Below are positions 9,697-19,378 of a DNA stretch of 64,000 nt, in pieces. A program made the position numbers and the translations under genes. The notes beneath the pieces are model-generated. The model saw nothing but the letters and a program-made list of their open reading frames with translations, made no database searches and was not told the origin of the DNA. The first letter of the stretch is position 1. Each line of letters begins with the position of its first letter. The stretch is from NCBI GenBank assembly GCA_031213475.1, contig JARUPZ010000017.1, forward strand, positions 3,778,849-3,842,848. The letters are read 5' to 3'. This DNA comes from Nereocystis luetkeana. Lineage: Eukaryota > Sar > Phaeophyceae > Laminariales > Laminariaceae.

Positions 9697-10690
9697 TCAG
9701 TCCTTACCCGCACACGCCGCAGAGTCCTTTCTGAACTCCGGCGACAACGGTAGCTCGCTAGCGTCCGCATAGCTCTGGCCCCGTTTCTTCTTGCTACCCC
9801 GCACTTGTCCGCTCGAGGTAGCCCCTATGTAGTACTTCGCAACTGACTCTGTCTTCCAGCCGCCAATTTTCATGATCTCGTCAACAGCCGTCCCTGCGAG
9901 GGATTTGCTGAGCGAGCCTCCCACTCGAAAGGAGTGCATCGTGAAGTGGTCCGGCAGATGTGCCATGCGCAGATAGCTCTGCAAGTTCGCCATCATACGG
10001 GTCGCGGATAGAGAGAGACGGCCCCGGCCACCTTCTGCCGTCGCAACGGGGAAGAGGTGCCCAGTGCTTAAGTCCCACCCAATCCGATGTGCGGCCGCGA
10101 TGTACGCCGTAACCGCCCGAAAGGCGCAAATCGCCGGGCAGTCCCGGTCCGCTAACACTACCACCGCCTCACTAGAGGCCCGCAGCGTCTTGCCAAACTG
10201 AAAGTTGAATACCAAACCCTTAGACGCTGGGAGCCTCAAGACGTGCGAACCTATGGTAAAGGAAAGATCGTAACCCCTACGCATCGAATTGAAAGCCAAA
10301 GAATACAAAGCGATATCTCGGGTCAGTGAAATCCGCTCAGCCAGAGCGTTGGCCACCTGAGCGCGCAACCGCGTGTCGCTGAGCAGCTCTATGAGTGTGT
10401 GTTCCAGTAACGGCGCGGCCTGATTGACCTGAACCCCGACCTGCTTCTGTTCCTCAGATACGAAGGTAAGGTACGAATCTACCAACGGGCTCGAGCACAG
10501 ATTTCCTACCCGGCGGACGGGATCCCATCCCTCCCCCTGCCCGCTTTCTTTCATCGCCATTTTTAGCTTCGACACAAAACCTTTTCGGATAGACTCGGCC
10601 GCATACCGTTTGGAACACGAAGACCCCGTCAGGCGCGTATCGTCGCTCGCGTGGCCCACACCGGAACAAGACGCTTCATGCACCATCTTG
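9697..10690 (-). pseudogene. Tyrosine recombinase, catalytic part (retroelement YR)
   Basis: An open segment of about 330 codons that carries the full tyrosine recombinase signature: the first catalytic Arg in AFNSMRRGYD (about residue 136), the HxxR box in TMHSFRVGG (His 251, Arg 254), a Trp in the usual second His/Trp position (GGWKTE, residue 277) and the nucleophile Tyr in AKYYIG (285/286). It would cut and rejoin the circular cDNA with target DNA. The N-terminal helical domain lies in the previous frame (11114-10690), and a one-base shift near 10690-10710 separates the two. Homology clearly begins at VHEASC. A Ser/Lys-rich C-tail (GSKKKRGQS) follows the active site. Confidence 0.88.
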
Positions 10691-11114
10691 GTGTCTTTCC
10701 CTTGAGTGTCAAGAAGCAGAGGAAATTAAAAACATCGTCCGGGGTAGCTGTTTGCCAACCCCGGGACCCCGCCGAAACCACGAGCACAAACGCGTCAAAC
10801 TCATCGGCCACCCTGCTTTTTCGGACTTGTCCGGGGCGCCCTTCCATCGCCGCCAAGACCCGGCGTCGCCGTGCTTGCATCTTATCAACATCCACCACCA
10901 CCGGCACCCGCTCCGGATACCGCGGGGCCGGCAATGATCGAGCCGGCTGAGCGCCGCACTTCCAGCATAAATTAAACTGTGCAAGGTTTTGTTCTTGACA
11001 CATAGAGCAAAACACAAACCGAACCAAGTCCCTGGCCGTTGCCGCCCGACCGAGAGGTGGCCCACCCTGAACGTGATTCCCGTCCCTGCGGTTCTGTTTG
11101 AAAGAGCACACCAA
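10690..11114 (-). pseudogene. RanBP2-type zinc finger plus recombinase N-terminal region
   Basis: This open segment (the frame runs on to 10629) holds CSMC, then QEQN, then LCWKC at residues 36-53. The spacing C-x2-C-x3-N-x6-C-x2-C is that of RanBP2/NZF zinc fingers, although the usual leading Trp is absent. A basic stretch (QARRRRVLAAMEG) and a helical segment ending in DDVFNFLCFL follow; these correspond to the start of the recombinase. After LKGKT the frame goes out of register with the catalytic part. The finger probably binds nucleic acid or ubiquitin in the particle; which one cannot be told. Confidence 0.7.
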
Positions 11115-11237
11115 AGAAAGGGGAACCTAAGCCTCGGTGAGTGCTCGAAGACGCCCGACAAACCGAAATATATATGCTCACTACTATGTGATGGCTGCTC
11201 GTCCCTGCCCGATAGTAGCGGAAACCTTGGGCACCCA

Positions 11238-12566
11238 TCACCCTGTGGCACGGAAGTCTAACGCGTATGCTATCATCCTCCAGCGAGGGTACCGCCAATT
11301 CTTGAGACCACCATCTGGGCTGGGCCACTGAAAGCACCCTTCCTCAGCCATCGCGGCCACCACGATCGACCTCACTGCGGCTAGCTGCACCAAAGGGAAC
11401 CAATATGCCTTCACATCCGGCAAAAGGACCACTGCGCGGGCCTCGCATTCCGCCAAGTGTTGCACAATGTCGCCTGCCATGATCGGGGGTGGGAAACAAA
11501 ACCCCACGGCAGGGACACTGGTATCCGGAACGAGGGAAACGTCGTGCGCGAACACGTCGGGCCCGGGCGAACCCGCACAGTCGTACTGAGAGAAAAAGGG
11601 CATTGCCTCCCCAGTCCATGGGGAGCACAGCACCGACGCCGTGCGTGCCATAAGGCCGGCGTTAAAAGGGTGCATAGCGTCCCAGACCGCTCGGAACGAT
11701 GCCGGCGATATGCGGATGATGGCGTCTCGTGACGGCCGCGAAATGGCATCTGCGACCGCGTTGTCCGCCGTCGGGATCCACTTCAACGATAGCATGAATC
11801 CATACGCCACTTGCAACTCGAACAACTGCACTAGTAGCGCGTGCGTCTCGCGGTTCTTCGCGCGCCCACGGTTAAAGGCACCCACCACTGACTGGTTGTC
11901 CACGTCTATGAGTACCTGCGCTCGCCGCAACACGTCAGGATGTCGCGTGCAGAATTGCCGCAGTAGATGGTAGAGGGCATACATTTCCTTCCGGTTGATA
12001 TGCTTTGACAACCAATCCGGTGGGAACACCCCACCCGCGGGGAAGGTGCCCGAGGCTGTGTTCACCACCACCCCCCATGCGACAGACGATGCATCCGACG
12101 ATCCTTTCGTCAGGGCCGCCACGAAGTGTCGCGCCCGCTGCCACGGCCCCTCTTGCGAGGTAGCCGACAAAGTAAGCCACAGCTGGAATTCGCCTAGAAG
12201 GTCGGCCCTAGAATCTTGCGTAAGGTCGAACATGCACTGAGCGGACTTCTCCAGCTCCGCGAGCACCGCGAACATAGCATGCGTCCACAGCGATGCCGGC
12301 CGAATCGCCACCGACATGCTCATGCACTTGCCCGCGATACGCTGCAGCGTACGGAAGGACAGACCTCCGGCGTTAAGGGCTGCTCGCGGCAGCTGCTGCA
12401 GCTTATCTAGCTTATCTCGTGGAACCCGGAAGGTGGAAGTGCCCGAGTCGCACAACATCCCTAGATATTGCTGCAATCTAGTCGGCCGGAAGTCGCACTT
12501 CTTGGCCGACAGAAGCTGACCACACAGGAACGACACCAGCATCGTCACGCCCCGGCTGCCAGCCAT
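11238..12566 (-). CDS. RNase H and C-terminal block of the retroelement polyprotein
   Basis: A 442-codon open segment. Its first 40 residues finish the reverse transcriptase (CDFRPTRLQQYLGML, the usual LGxx block). RNase H follows, with Asp in KGSSDASS (158), Glu in NRKEMYAL (194), Asp in LIDVDNQSV (221/223) and Asp in TADNAVADAIS (268/273). The last 150 residues (PFFSQYDCAGSPGPDVFA, then GFCFPPPIM and WFPLV) form a block that DIRS-order polyproteins carry after RNase H; its function is unclear. The segment is shifted by one base relative to the RT segment, with which it overlaps by 22 bp. The first ATG is therefore unlikely to be a true start. It removes the RNA template during reverse transcription. 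Confidence 0.85.
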   Translation of the reverse strand: MAGSRGVTMLVSFLCGQLLSAKKCDFRPTRLQQYLGMLCDSGTSTFRVPRDKLDKLQQLPRAALNAGGLSFRTLQRIAGKCMSMSVAIRPASLWTHAMFAVLAELEKSAQCMFDLTQDSRADLLGEFQLWLTLSATSQEGPWQRARHFVAALTKGSSDASSVAWGVVVNTASGTFPAGGVFPPDWLSKHINRKEMYALYHLLRQFCTRHPDVLRRAQVLIDVDNQSVVGAFNRGRAKNRETHALLVQLFELQVAYGFMLSLKWIPTADNAVADAISRPSRDAIIRISPASFRAVWDAMHPFNAGLMARTASVLCSPWTGEAMPFFSQYDCAGSPGPDVFAHDVSLVPDTSVPAVGFCFPPPIMAGDIVQHLAECEARAVVLLPDVKAYWFPLVQLAAVRSIVVAAMAEEGCFQWPSPDGGLKNWRYPRWRMIAYALDFRATG

Positions 12567-13525
12567 TGCTCCCGCGCCATCTGCCCGTGGGATGTGCGAA
12601 AATTACTCAACCACGAGTCGTCGACGTACGCTAACGCCGGGATCCCTTTGGAATGAAGGTAAAATGTTTTCGCCTCGCTAAGGGTATGGCAGCACCATGG
12701 ACTAAAACTGAATCCGAAAGGCAAGACGCACCAGCAATAATCAATACCACCGTACGAGAAGCCAAAGAGCGGCCAGGCGAAGGGGCGCAAGAGGATGTGG
12801 TGAAAGGCGGAAGCGTCATCTAGCGACGTCACATAACAGCCCTTCGAAGCGACGCTTGCCACCCGCGCCACTGTATCCATCGAAAAATGGACATTCTTGC
12901 ACCGCTTATTCAATGGTCTCGCGTCGTAGATGAGGCGCGGTTTCGTCTCCTCAACCGACAATGCCATGACTAAACGGGGCCGCTGCGGCCCCCCGGGGGC
13001 TCGGACGTCTGCCCATTTGACAACACACCCCCGACCCACGAGGGCTCGTACCTCGTCGTGCACAAACCTGGTGAGCCGTGGCGGGATACGGTTGTGGAAC
13101 ACAGCTCCGGGAAAACGGGCGGCGTCATACGGGCAGGCGCTCGACGGACCCCGATATTCTCTCAGGAGAAGATCGTGAACATCCACTCCGTCGCGTAAGT
13201 ACGCCACCAGCGTGTCTCGGAGCGGGTGCTCGTCGAGGATGATGTCGTGCCAGAAGCCTGCATGCCGGCGCGCGAAACCCGGCACGAATTGGTTCCCATC
13301 CCCCCCCGCATTCCATATCGGAGCATCCCACGGCATACGCCGTAGAAGACCCTGCAAGGGGTCACGAGTGACGTTCGCTACGGACGGTCCCACTCCCGAG
13401 GCGGGCAGGGCTCCCGTGCGCACCCACTCGCGTTCGTCGGTATCCAAGAGGGGAGTGGGGAGAAGAACGGGCCGCACGTGTTCGTGGCGTCGATCGAGGC
13501 GACGGAGCCAACCGTCGGTGACCAC
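12545..13525 (-). CDS. Reverse transcriptase of the Ngaro/PAT-like element
   Basis: An open segment of about 326 codons; its upstream end is a GTG, so the real start is unknown. The reverse transcriptase motifs are in order: KPRLIYDARPLN (about 195-206), motif A SLDDASAFHH with Asp 236/237, motif B VLPFGFSFSP (267-276), and motif C ALAYVDDSW with YVDD at 300-303. The protein then stops at AAGA just past the palm, while the neighbouring frame continues it. A one-base indel or a programmed shift near 12545-12566 explains this. No classic slippery heptamer is visible, so decay is more likely. It synthesises element cDNA. Confidence 0.87.
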   Translation of the reverse strand: MVTDGWLRRLDRRHEHVRPVLLPTPLLDTDEREWVRTGALPASGVGPSVANVTRDPLQGLLRRMPWDAPIWNAGGDGNQFVPGFARRHAGFWHDIILDEHPLRDTLVAYLRDGVDVHDLLLREYRGPSSACPYDAARFPGAVFHNRIPPRLTRFVHDEVRALVGRGCVVKWADVRAPGGPQRPRLVMALSVEETKPRLIYDARPLNKRCKNVHFSMDTVARVASVASKGCYVTSLDDASAFHHILLRPFAWPLFGFSYGGIDYCWCVLPFGFSFSPWCCHTLSEAKTFYLHSKGIPALAYVDDSWLSNFRTSHGQMAREQWLAAGA

Positions 13526-13554
13526 CTACAGCGCGCCGTGGGGGGAAAGGAGGT

Positions 13555-13990
13555 GAGGGTACCCATATATGACTCCGCAGTGCGAAAGGGAACCGCGCGA
13601 GACGCGCGTGTATTCTTAATGGAAACAATCGGATCAACGGTGAGGATACCCATATATGTACGGAGTATCACATAGTGCGATATATGTACGGAGCATCACA
13701 TAGTGCGAAAGGGAACCGCGCGAGACGCGCGTGTATCCTCCATAGAAGTAATCGGGTCAACGAGGGGCGGAATCTGCCACCCTGTTACGGAGTAAGTGAA
13801 TCTTTGCCAGCCAGCATCGTATACGGAATGCTGTATCGCGCCATAAGCAGCCCCGCGAAGACACGCGTGACAACATTGGCGAGGTAATCGATTCAACAAG
13901 GGGCCGAATTCTGCCCCCATGGTACAAAGTAAGCAAGTCTTTGTAAGCAAGCGTCGAAGCGAAGCTGTGTATCCAGGCGGGTCGTCGAGA
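13555..13990. repeat. Degenerate tandem repeat inside the retroelement
   Basis: TGCGAAAGGGAACCGCGCGA recurs at 13581 and 13704 (123 bp apart), each followed by GACGCGCGTGTAT and, further on, an AATCGG word. Two more diverged units follow to about 13990 (GCGAAGACACGCGTGAC). CCATATATG and ATATATGTACGGAG words repeat as well. It lies in the untranslated gap between the gag-like and RT segments. Confidence 0.7.
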
Positions 13991-14740
13991 AACCATGACG
14001 ACTGCACAGACACCGGCAGCGCAACTCCGTGCGTATCTACATGGATGTTAATACAGTAACAGAAAGTGTGGATAACGAGTTGCGTTGGTGTCTGAGTACA
14101 GTCGAACAAGATAAAAACTTAAAATAAACCAAGAAACCAAATACATACATAAAACCATACACCGATATGAGAACCCCAAACCCGTGGTGTTGGAGTATCG
14201 AGAGCGAACGTGAGACCCAAAGGTACGCCTCCACCCGTGAGCGCGATTCATATTAGTATAAGTCAAGCGGGTCCCTCCCCGGCCAACGGAGAGTCTATGA
14301 CCAAAATCACGGTTGGCTTCCTAATACACGTGCGCCGCCCCCGATCCTTTAAACTCGTGAGTCGAAGAGACCAAACGCCAGCTAGACACGGTTGTCGGTG
14401 AGACCAAGAGACGCCCTCGCCTAAGTCCCCGGTTGGGCCCAGCCACACAATCATCAAACCATGGAGCCTCTGCAGGCAACCGCTGCCGCGACCGGCTGGC
14501 TGGTATGCGCCGGCCGCCCCCAAGGACTATCGTTCAAGGTTAAAAAAAAAAAAAGGGAACCGAACGCCAGAACCTACAAGTCATACGCGCGGAGACGGGC
14601 GTCCCAGCGCCTAACTACCTCGGCCGTCTCGCCACCGGGGCAATTAATGGACCGAACCGGGATCGCCAGTCAATATTCGCCCTACCCCCACCCCCGCCGC
14701 TCTTTCCTGCGGCGCACGTGGTGTAGGGCCTCGCCGTGTG

Positions 14741-15424
14741 CTACTCTACGTGCAAGGCAACCATTCCATGGCTGCGGTTAGCACCCATATTACTACGGGC
14801 AGGCGGATCACCGATGTCCCCCGCGCCTGCAACGGGAGCAACAGATAAATGCACAGACCCGGTGGTCGTGATTGGGGTTCTTTCCGGCAGCGGTGCATTT
14901 ATCGCACGTGGGACCGCCCGGAACCTGTTGGAACTAATGCTGCTCATCCTGCATGACGGAGTTGAACCTGGCGATGGTCGACAGAGCACGGTTCGACGGA
15001 GGTGGGAGCGGGGCACTGCCACGGCCGCCGCTGCCTGCGCCCTGCCTTCCTTTGCCGCGCTTCCTCCTTGCTGTCCCCCCCCTGCCGATGGGAGTCGGAG
15101 CACCACCGACTACGCGGCTGCCGCATCCCTGCGCCCCACCCCTGCCGCTAGCGGGGCGAAGCCGGCCGGCGGTGCTCGCTGGGCAGTATAACCCGCGAGC
15201 GTCGAATAGCCGTGGGGGGCAGAAGCGCCGTAAGCCCCCCGCCCCCGGCTGGCGCCGGTATGGGGGGCTGCCTTCCCAGCCGTAGACCTTACGCCCAGCG
15301 CCTTCTGGATGGCTCGCCCGTCCTTCAGGTCCTGGTCGATCTGGGCCCTGACAAGGCCGCGCGAGTTGGGGAGTTTATCCGTGAACACCGCCGAAAAACC
15401 GATCGTGGTAGCGAGGTAACGCAA
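14741..15424 (-). other. Possible gag remnant of the retroelement
   Basis: Two minus-strand open segments (15424-15110 and 15106-14741) in different frames. The first begins RYLATTIGFSAVFTDKLP and continues LVRAQIDQDLKDGRAIQKAL before an Ala/Gly-rich tail. They sit between the N-terminal gag-like ORF and RT, where the rest of gag is expected. No CCHC zinc knuckle is visible. The assignment rests on position only. Confidence 0.4.
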
Positions 15425-15496
15425 CGGTCGGGGCCATGGGGTGAGGGGAGGGAAAGGTAAGCCCAGACCGAATGCTGCAGTATTAAGAGAGAGGGA

Positions 15497-15776
15497 GGGG
15501 GCACAACAGTACCAGACCCCGTTGGATCCTACCCTCTACAACTCCGTCAAAGCGGGAGAAAAAAATAGCAGCATCACGTGGGCGGGAGGGGACACAACAG
15601 TACCAGACCCCGTAGGCCCATACCCTCCATTTTTAACGTCAAACGGGGGAATGCTGCCGTATCAAGAGGGAGGGAGGGGGCACAACAGTACCAGACCCCG
15701 TAGGATCATACCCTCTACTCCCTCGTCAAAGCGGGAGAAACAGCAGTATCAAGAGAGGGAGGGGGCACAATGGTAA
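15497..15776. repeat. Tandem repeat, about 89-bp unit, inside the retroelement
   Basis: The word CACAACAGTACCAGACCCCG recurs at about 15502, 15592 and 15681, with a fourth truncated unit near 15766. Spacing is 85-90 bp. The units also share TCAAGAGAGGGAGG and TCAAAGCGGGAGAAA. The array splits the gag-like region. Confidence 0.82.
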
Positions 15777-15946
15777 CTCTAGTACCGTCCGCATACGCAC
15801 GTCAATTGGCCGTGAGAGGGCATGGCGGGATCGTAGCAAAATACGCTCTACCCCACACCATCTTCCATACCAAACTGTGTCACCACGTACTCAATCTCCA
15901 TTACCAATTTGTCTTTTCCGCCCTGCCCCCGTATATTGTTGTTGAT

Positions 15947-16765
15947 CTACGGCCAGCGGGGACCGCGGTGCCAGACCAACCCAACCTCGTATACGCGAGA
16001 AAACGGCAAACACACTCGTACCTCGGGGGGGTGCGTGGATGTTGTTAGCTCTATCAGCTCCCGATCATCCTTACTCCTAGGTTCCGTGGGATGAACCTGC
16101 GGAGCCTCACTCGGAACAGCTCCTTCCACCCCAGACAAATCCGCTCCCGCCGAGGCACCCCCCGCGTTCGCCCTCCCGGCGACTTCGACCGCCCCGAGCG
16201 GGGCCGCACGGTCCATCCTCCAAGCAGCCCCCGCTCCGACTCCCGGCTGAAGGGCCGCCCCTTCCTCGTCTGCTCCGTTGAGCAGCACACAGTGCTCCGA
16301 CTCCAGGAGGATACCCGAGGACCGGAGCAGGTCCACGACATGTCCCACCAATAGCCTGGTGGCTTCCGCCTCACGGTACGCACGTGAGGTTCCGGCCCGA
16401 GCGGAGGTAGCCAACCTTTCAGCAGCCTCCAGAACTTGGGGCCATGTGTCAGCGCCCGGGCGGGGGGGCACCTTGGACACCAACCCGCCGAGTGCGCACG
16501 CAACCTCGTGCCGCGAACCCGCCGCACGGCTGCTGCCTGTAACCAGGAAGACACGGGTGAGGTCCAGCACCGCACCGGCTCCCAACGCACCCTGCTTGAA
16601 GCAGGGCAGCTGCTCCAGCGGCGTGGAGGAGTCTACCCAGGTCGCCAACGCCCTGTTCGGGTTAGGGCGCGGCGCCTCCACGGCCAACGCCGGGACCGAG
16701 GCTGACGCGATAACCGCCGCCGCGGCTGCCGAGAGGGTCGGTGTCGAGCGCGTGGTTCGCGGCAT
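15947..16765 (-). CDS. Gag-like ORF of the Ngaro/PAT-like element (N-terminal part)
   Basis: A 272-codon open frame starting 45 bp inside the A1 repeat, where ORF1 of such elements lies. It starts MPRTTRSTPTLSAAAAA and has a central helical region (ADTWPQVLEAAERLATSARA, then ATRLLVGHVVDLLRSSG). A Gly/Ala-rich part and an acidic patch (SKDDRELIEL) follow. I recognise no domain; the gag role is inferred from position. The last 30 codons may be non-native because the 89-bp tandem array begins close by. Confidence 0.55.
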   Translation of the reverse strand: MPRTTRSTPTLSAAAAAVIASASVPALAVEAPRPNPNRALATWVDSSTPLEQLPCFKQGALGAGAVLDLTRVFLVTGSSRAAGSRHEVACALGGLVSKVPPRPGADTWPQVLEAAERLATSARAGTSRAYREAEATRLLVGHVVDLLRSSGILLESEHCVLLNGADEEGAALQPGVGAGAAWRMDRAAPLGAVEVAGRANAGGASAGADLSGVEGAVPSEAPQVHPTEPRSKDDRELIELTTSTHPPEVRVCLPFSRVYEVGLVWHRGPRWP

Positions 16766-16809
16766 CCTCCAATACTCTCAAGACTTTCGCGACCGATTCG
16801 TAAAGCTTA

Positions 16810-16934
16810 CGAGGTTTCGGGAGCGAAAGGAAGAAGTGACCTCGCTTCGATACGAATTCCGAGACATTTCGATATAATCAATGGTTCCTTTATTTGTGCC
16901 AAGGATGAGTCCATGGATTGGATCTCCATTTTAC
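16810..16934 (-). repeat. Split direct repeat, A1 unit (left end of the element)
   Basis: A direct copy of 9393-9517 over 125 bp with a handful of substitutions. After ATTTTAC the sequence diverges (ATGTACC), which marks the outer end of the element. Confidence 0.9.
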
Positions 16935-17600
16935 ATGTACCACTGTTTGGGCTGCACCCGCAGCAGCTTCGTAGCCTCGTCACAGCAGTAGCCTCCACGA
17001 ACCGCAGTCTTCCGCTCGTAGCCCCGCCCTCTTTCCGTTTGCGCCGGTGCGATCGCCCCCCTGACAAAGTCGATTTCTGACGATGATCCAAGAAAGGCCT
17101 ACTTTGTACAGTAGTAGCAAGATGAGGGTCTTATGTATCTCCTAGTGTTAGCAGTATAATAATACGAGGAGTCAGAGTCAGTGGTACGCACCTCTTTCTT
17201 TCCCTATCGTTTGTGGGAACCTTTGCTCGATTGAACGGGAATTCAAGTACATACCGCAGTAGTAGTACTGCAACATGATTGATTGCAATCATGTGTCGTG
17301 CCTCGGCATGATACATACTATAATACTCGTAAGGTAGATACTATACTCGTACACGTACGTGCATTATTAATTGTACGGTGCCTGTTCCCGTCGTTGACGA
17401 CCTTGTTTTGGTGTTCGTATGGAGACAACACAACACTTTGTTTGACGCACGTGCTCGTACTGCTGCGCGAACAATTGAGCACTGCCTGCATCAATTTATA
17501 CTCGGAAATGTATCATGTATCTGAGATCTATGACGGCACATCCCCGCCCCGTTTGGCGTTTGGTGCCTCGTACACTTTGCGCTTGTTGCACCTTTTTTTG
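16935..17600. other. Unassigned stretch
   Basis: No gene or known repeat is recognised between the retroelement end and the 50-bp tandem array. It is AT-rich, with several CTCGTAC and ACGTACGTGC words. Confidence 0.4.
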
Positions 17601-18085
17601 TAAAATGGACTGGCATGCTGCCCGTTTTGAAAACTCGTTGTGCTTTTTTTAGTAAAATAAACCGGCATGCTGCTCGTTTTGAAAACTTGCAGTACCTTTT
17701 CCACAATGAACCGGCATACTGTTCGTTTCAAATAGTCGATGTGTCTTTTTTTTAAATGACCCGACATGCTCGTTTGGAAAAATCGTTGCGTCTTTTGTAA
17801 AATGTGCCGGCATACTGCCCGACTTGAAAACTCGGTTGTGTTTTTTTTTGTAAAATGTCCCGGCATGCTGCCCGTTTTTAAAACTCGTTGTGGTTTTCGT
17901 AAAAGGAACTGGCATGTTGCTCGTTTTGGAACCTTGCAGTACCTTTTACACAAATGTGTCGGCATGCTGCCCGTTTTTAAAACTCGTTGTGGTTTCCGTA
18001 AAAGGAACTGGCAAGCTGCTCGTTTTGAAGATTTGCAGTACCTTTTGCGAAATGGACCGGCATGCTGCTCGTTTGGTAATTTTTC
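17600..18085. repeat. Minisatellite, about 50-bp unit, 10 copies
   Basis: The anchor GGCATGCTG (or a near form) occurs at 17612, 17664, 17713, 17763, 17809, 17862, 17911, 17961, 18010 and 18059, so units are 46-53 bp. A typical unit is an AAATG word, then CCGGCATGCTGCCCGTTTTG, then a short A-run and a T-run. The last four units form a 99-bp dimer repeated twice. The unit is not a multiple of three. The long minus-strand frame across it (17965-17528) is therefore a by-product. Confidence 0.9.
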
Positions 18086-18249
18086 CGTTGTTCTAAAAAC
18101 GTATCAGTGTGGTATGCATGATCGCGCGCTGTGTGCCCCTACCCACGTACACGCATACTGAGAAAATAAATGTGTTGGAACCTGTTAAAACCAGATCCAA
18201 TTTTCAGCCGCGAGTATAGGCTGCGCGAACCGGTGAAAACTGTCCCGCA

Positions 18250-18350
18250 CGATATGATTTTGTATCGGCGCGCTGTGCAAATGTTGATTTTGTATCGGCA
18301 TGCGGTACAACTGTTCATTTTGTATCGGCATGCTGCACAAATGCTACTAA
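18250..18350. repeat. Minisatellite, 30-bp unit, 3 copies
   Basis: TTTTGTATCGGCATGC or a close form begins at 18259, 18289 and 18319, exactly 30 bp apart. The unit shares CGGCATGCTG with the 50-bp array 170 bp upstream, so the two arrays may have a common origin. Confidence 0.82.
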
Positions 18351-18399
18351 AATGTCCCTTCGCGAAAACATTTTGGTGCCGGTCTGCTGCACAAATAAA

Positions 18400-19378
18400 T
18401 GTCGCAAAATTTACCGTCACCTGCCGTATTATTATTTTTTCGTTTTTTTTTTTTCGTTGATGTTAGGATGTTTGACTCCCTGTTTTCTCTCTTGTGCCTT
18501 ATATTTATAGTACCTTGAGACCGTACCGACATCATAATAGATGCGCAACATTTCCCGACAATGTGCTCACACGCTGCAGATTTTGTTTCTCCCACGTGCA
18601 GTAGTATTTGTTTTTAATTTTGGGTGCGTTGGTAGCACCCGCTTCATCCCTCGGTTCTTAGATACAGATACCCAACTCTGTACCTATGTTTCGACCTGGT
18701 TGCATGCCTACAAATTTAGGCAAACACAGACCAAGTGCTACCCAAATTGGTCTGATATCACACGCCGGGCCATGCGTGTATACCACTATTCCTTTATTAA
18801 CAATTAGACTCTAACTTGGCCCAGCCTACAAGTAACTCGTCGGGTTCTACAATGTAGCGAGTCTAGACGAGCCGAGAACACCGCGTAGTCATTCACTAGT
18901 CGGGTTCTGAGAGCTAGCGCACGCACCCCCCCCCGTGCTGCATATCTCAGTTTTGTTTTCTTGTTTTTGTTTTATATAAATGCGCCCGCCATCATCGCGT
19001 ACTACGTGTGTACCTGGCATGATATTTTGAGCACTCCCGAAGAATATCGAGATTTAGCTCAGTTTGCAAACCTTTTTAGGATATGGCTTTTTTTTTGGGT
19101 AGCATTGGCTTTTGCTCATATTACAACCCCGTACGCCTAAAACAAGAGATGCTCTCGCATTATTTGCGCCCTTCATTGATACATCCGGACTACCTGTCTC
19201 GGAACGAAAATAGGGTTACTTACCTCATCCCCATATGTACCAAACGTACTTTATGCAGGGAGAAACACATGGCACGGGTAAATGAACGCTGGAAGGATAC
19301 CATCCTTAAAGACCCCGCTATTTCTTCGGGGGGCCTATATTTTACGTACCTGATGGGTACTTAAGCGGTAGCGCAGAT
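18400..19378. other. Unassigned AT-rich stretch
   Basis: No gene is recognised. A TCGGGTTCT word occurs twice (about 18840 and 18900) around a short inverted arrangement. An open frame at 19083-19364 (+, 93 codons) has no known motif. Confidence 0.4.

Larger units (their letters stand above)
9145..16934 (-). mobile_element. Ngaro/PAT-like tyrosine-recombinase retrotransposon with split direct repeats
   Basis: A nearly complete element of about 7.8 kb on the minus strand. Its order is A1 (16934-16810), gag-like ORF, RT, RNase H, zinc finger plus tyrosine recombinase, B1 (9588-9512), A2 (9517-9393), a 171-bp spacer, and B2 (9221-9145). A split direct repeat of this kind, together with a tyrosine recombinase in place of a DDE integrase, marks the Ngaro/PAT branch of the DIRS order. 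Such elements are thought to integrate through a circular DNA intermediate, without target duplication. At least two frameshifts break the coding region, so the copy looks inactive. The PAT versus Ngaro assignment is open. Confidence 0.85.

Noticed and set aside
13212-13556. Plus-strand open frames over the RT region (and similar ones at 11-12 kb)
   Set aside because: They are opposite-strand shadows of the GC-rich RT and RNase H coding sequence.
17528-17965. A 145-codon minus-strand frame with repeating SMPxHFTKK-like peptides
   Set aside because: The repeat period (46-53 bp) is not a multiple of three and varies, so the peptide repeat is not maintained; it is a minisatellite by-product.
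17600-18350. CRISPR-like array
   Set aside because: The units are imperfect throughout with no unique spacers, and the context is eukaryotic.
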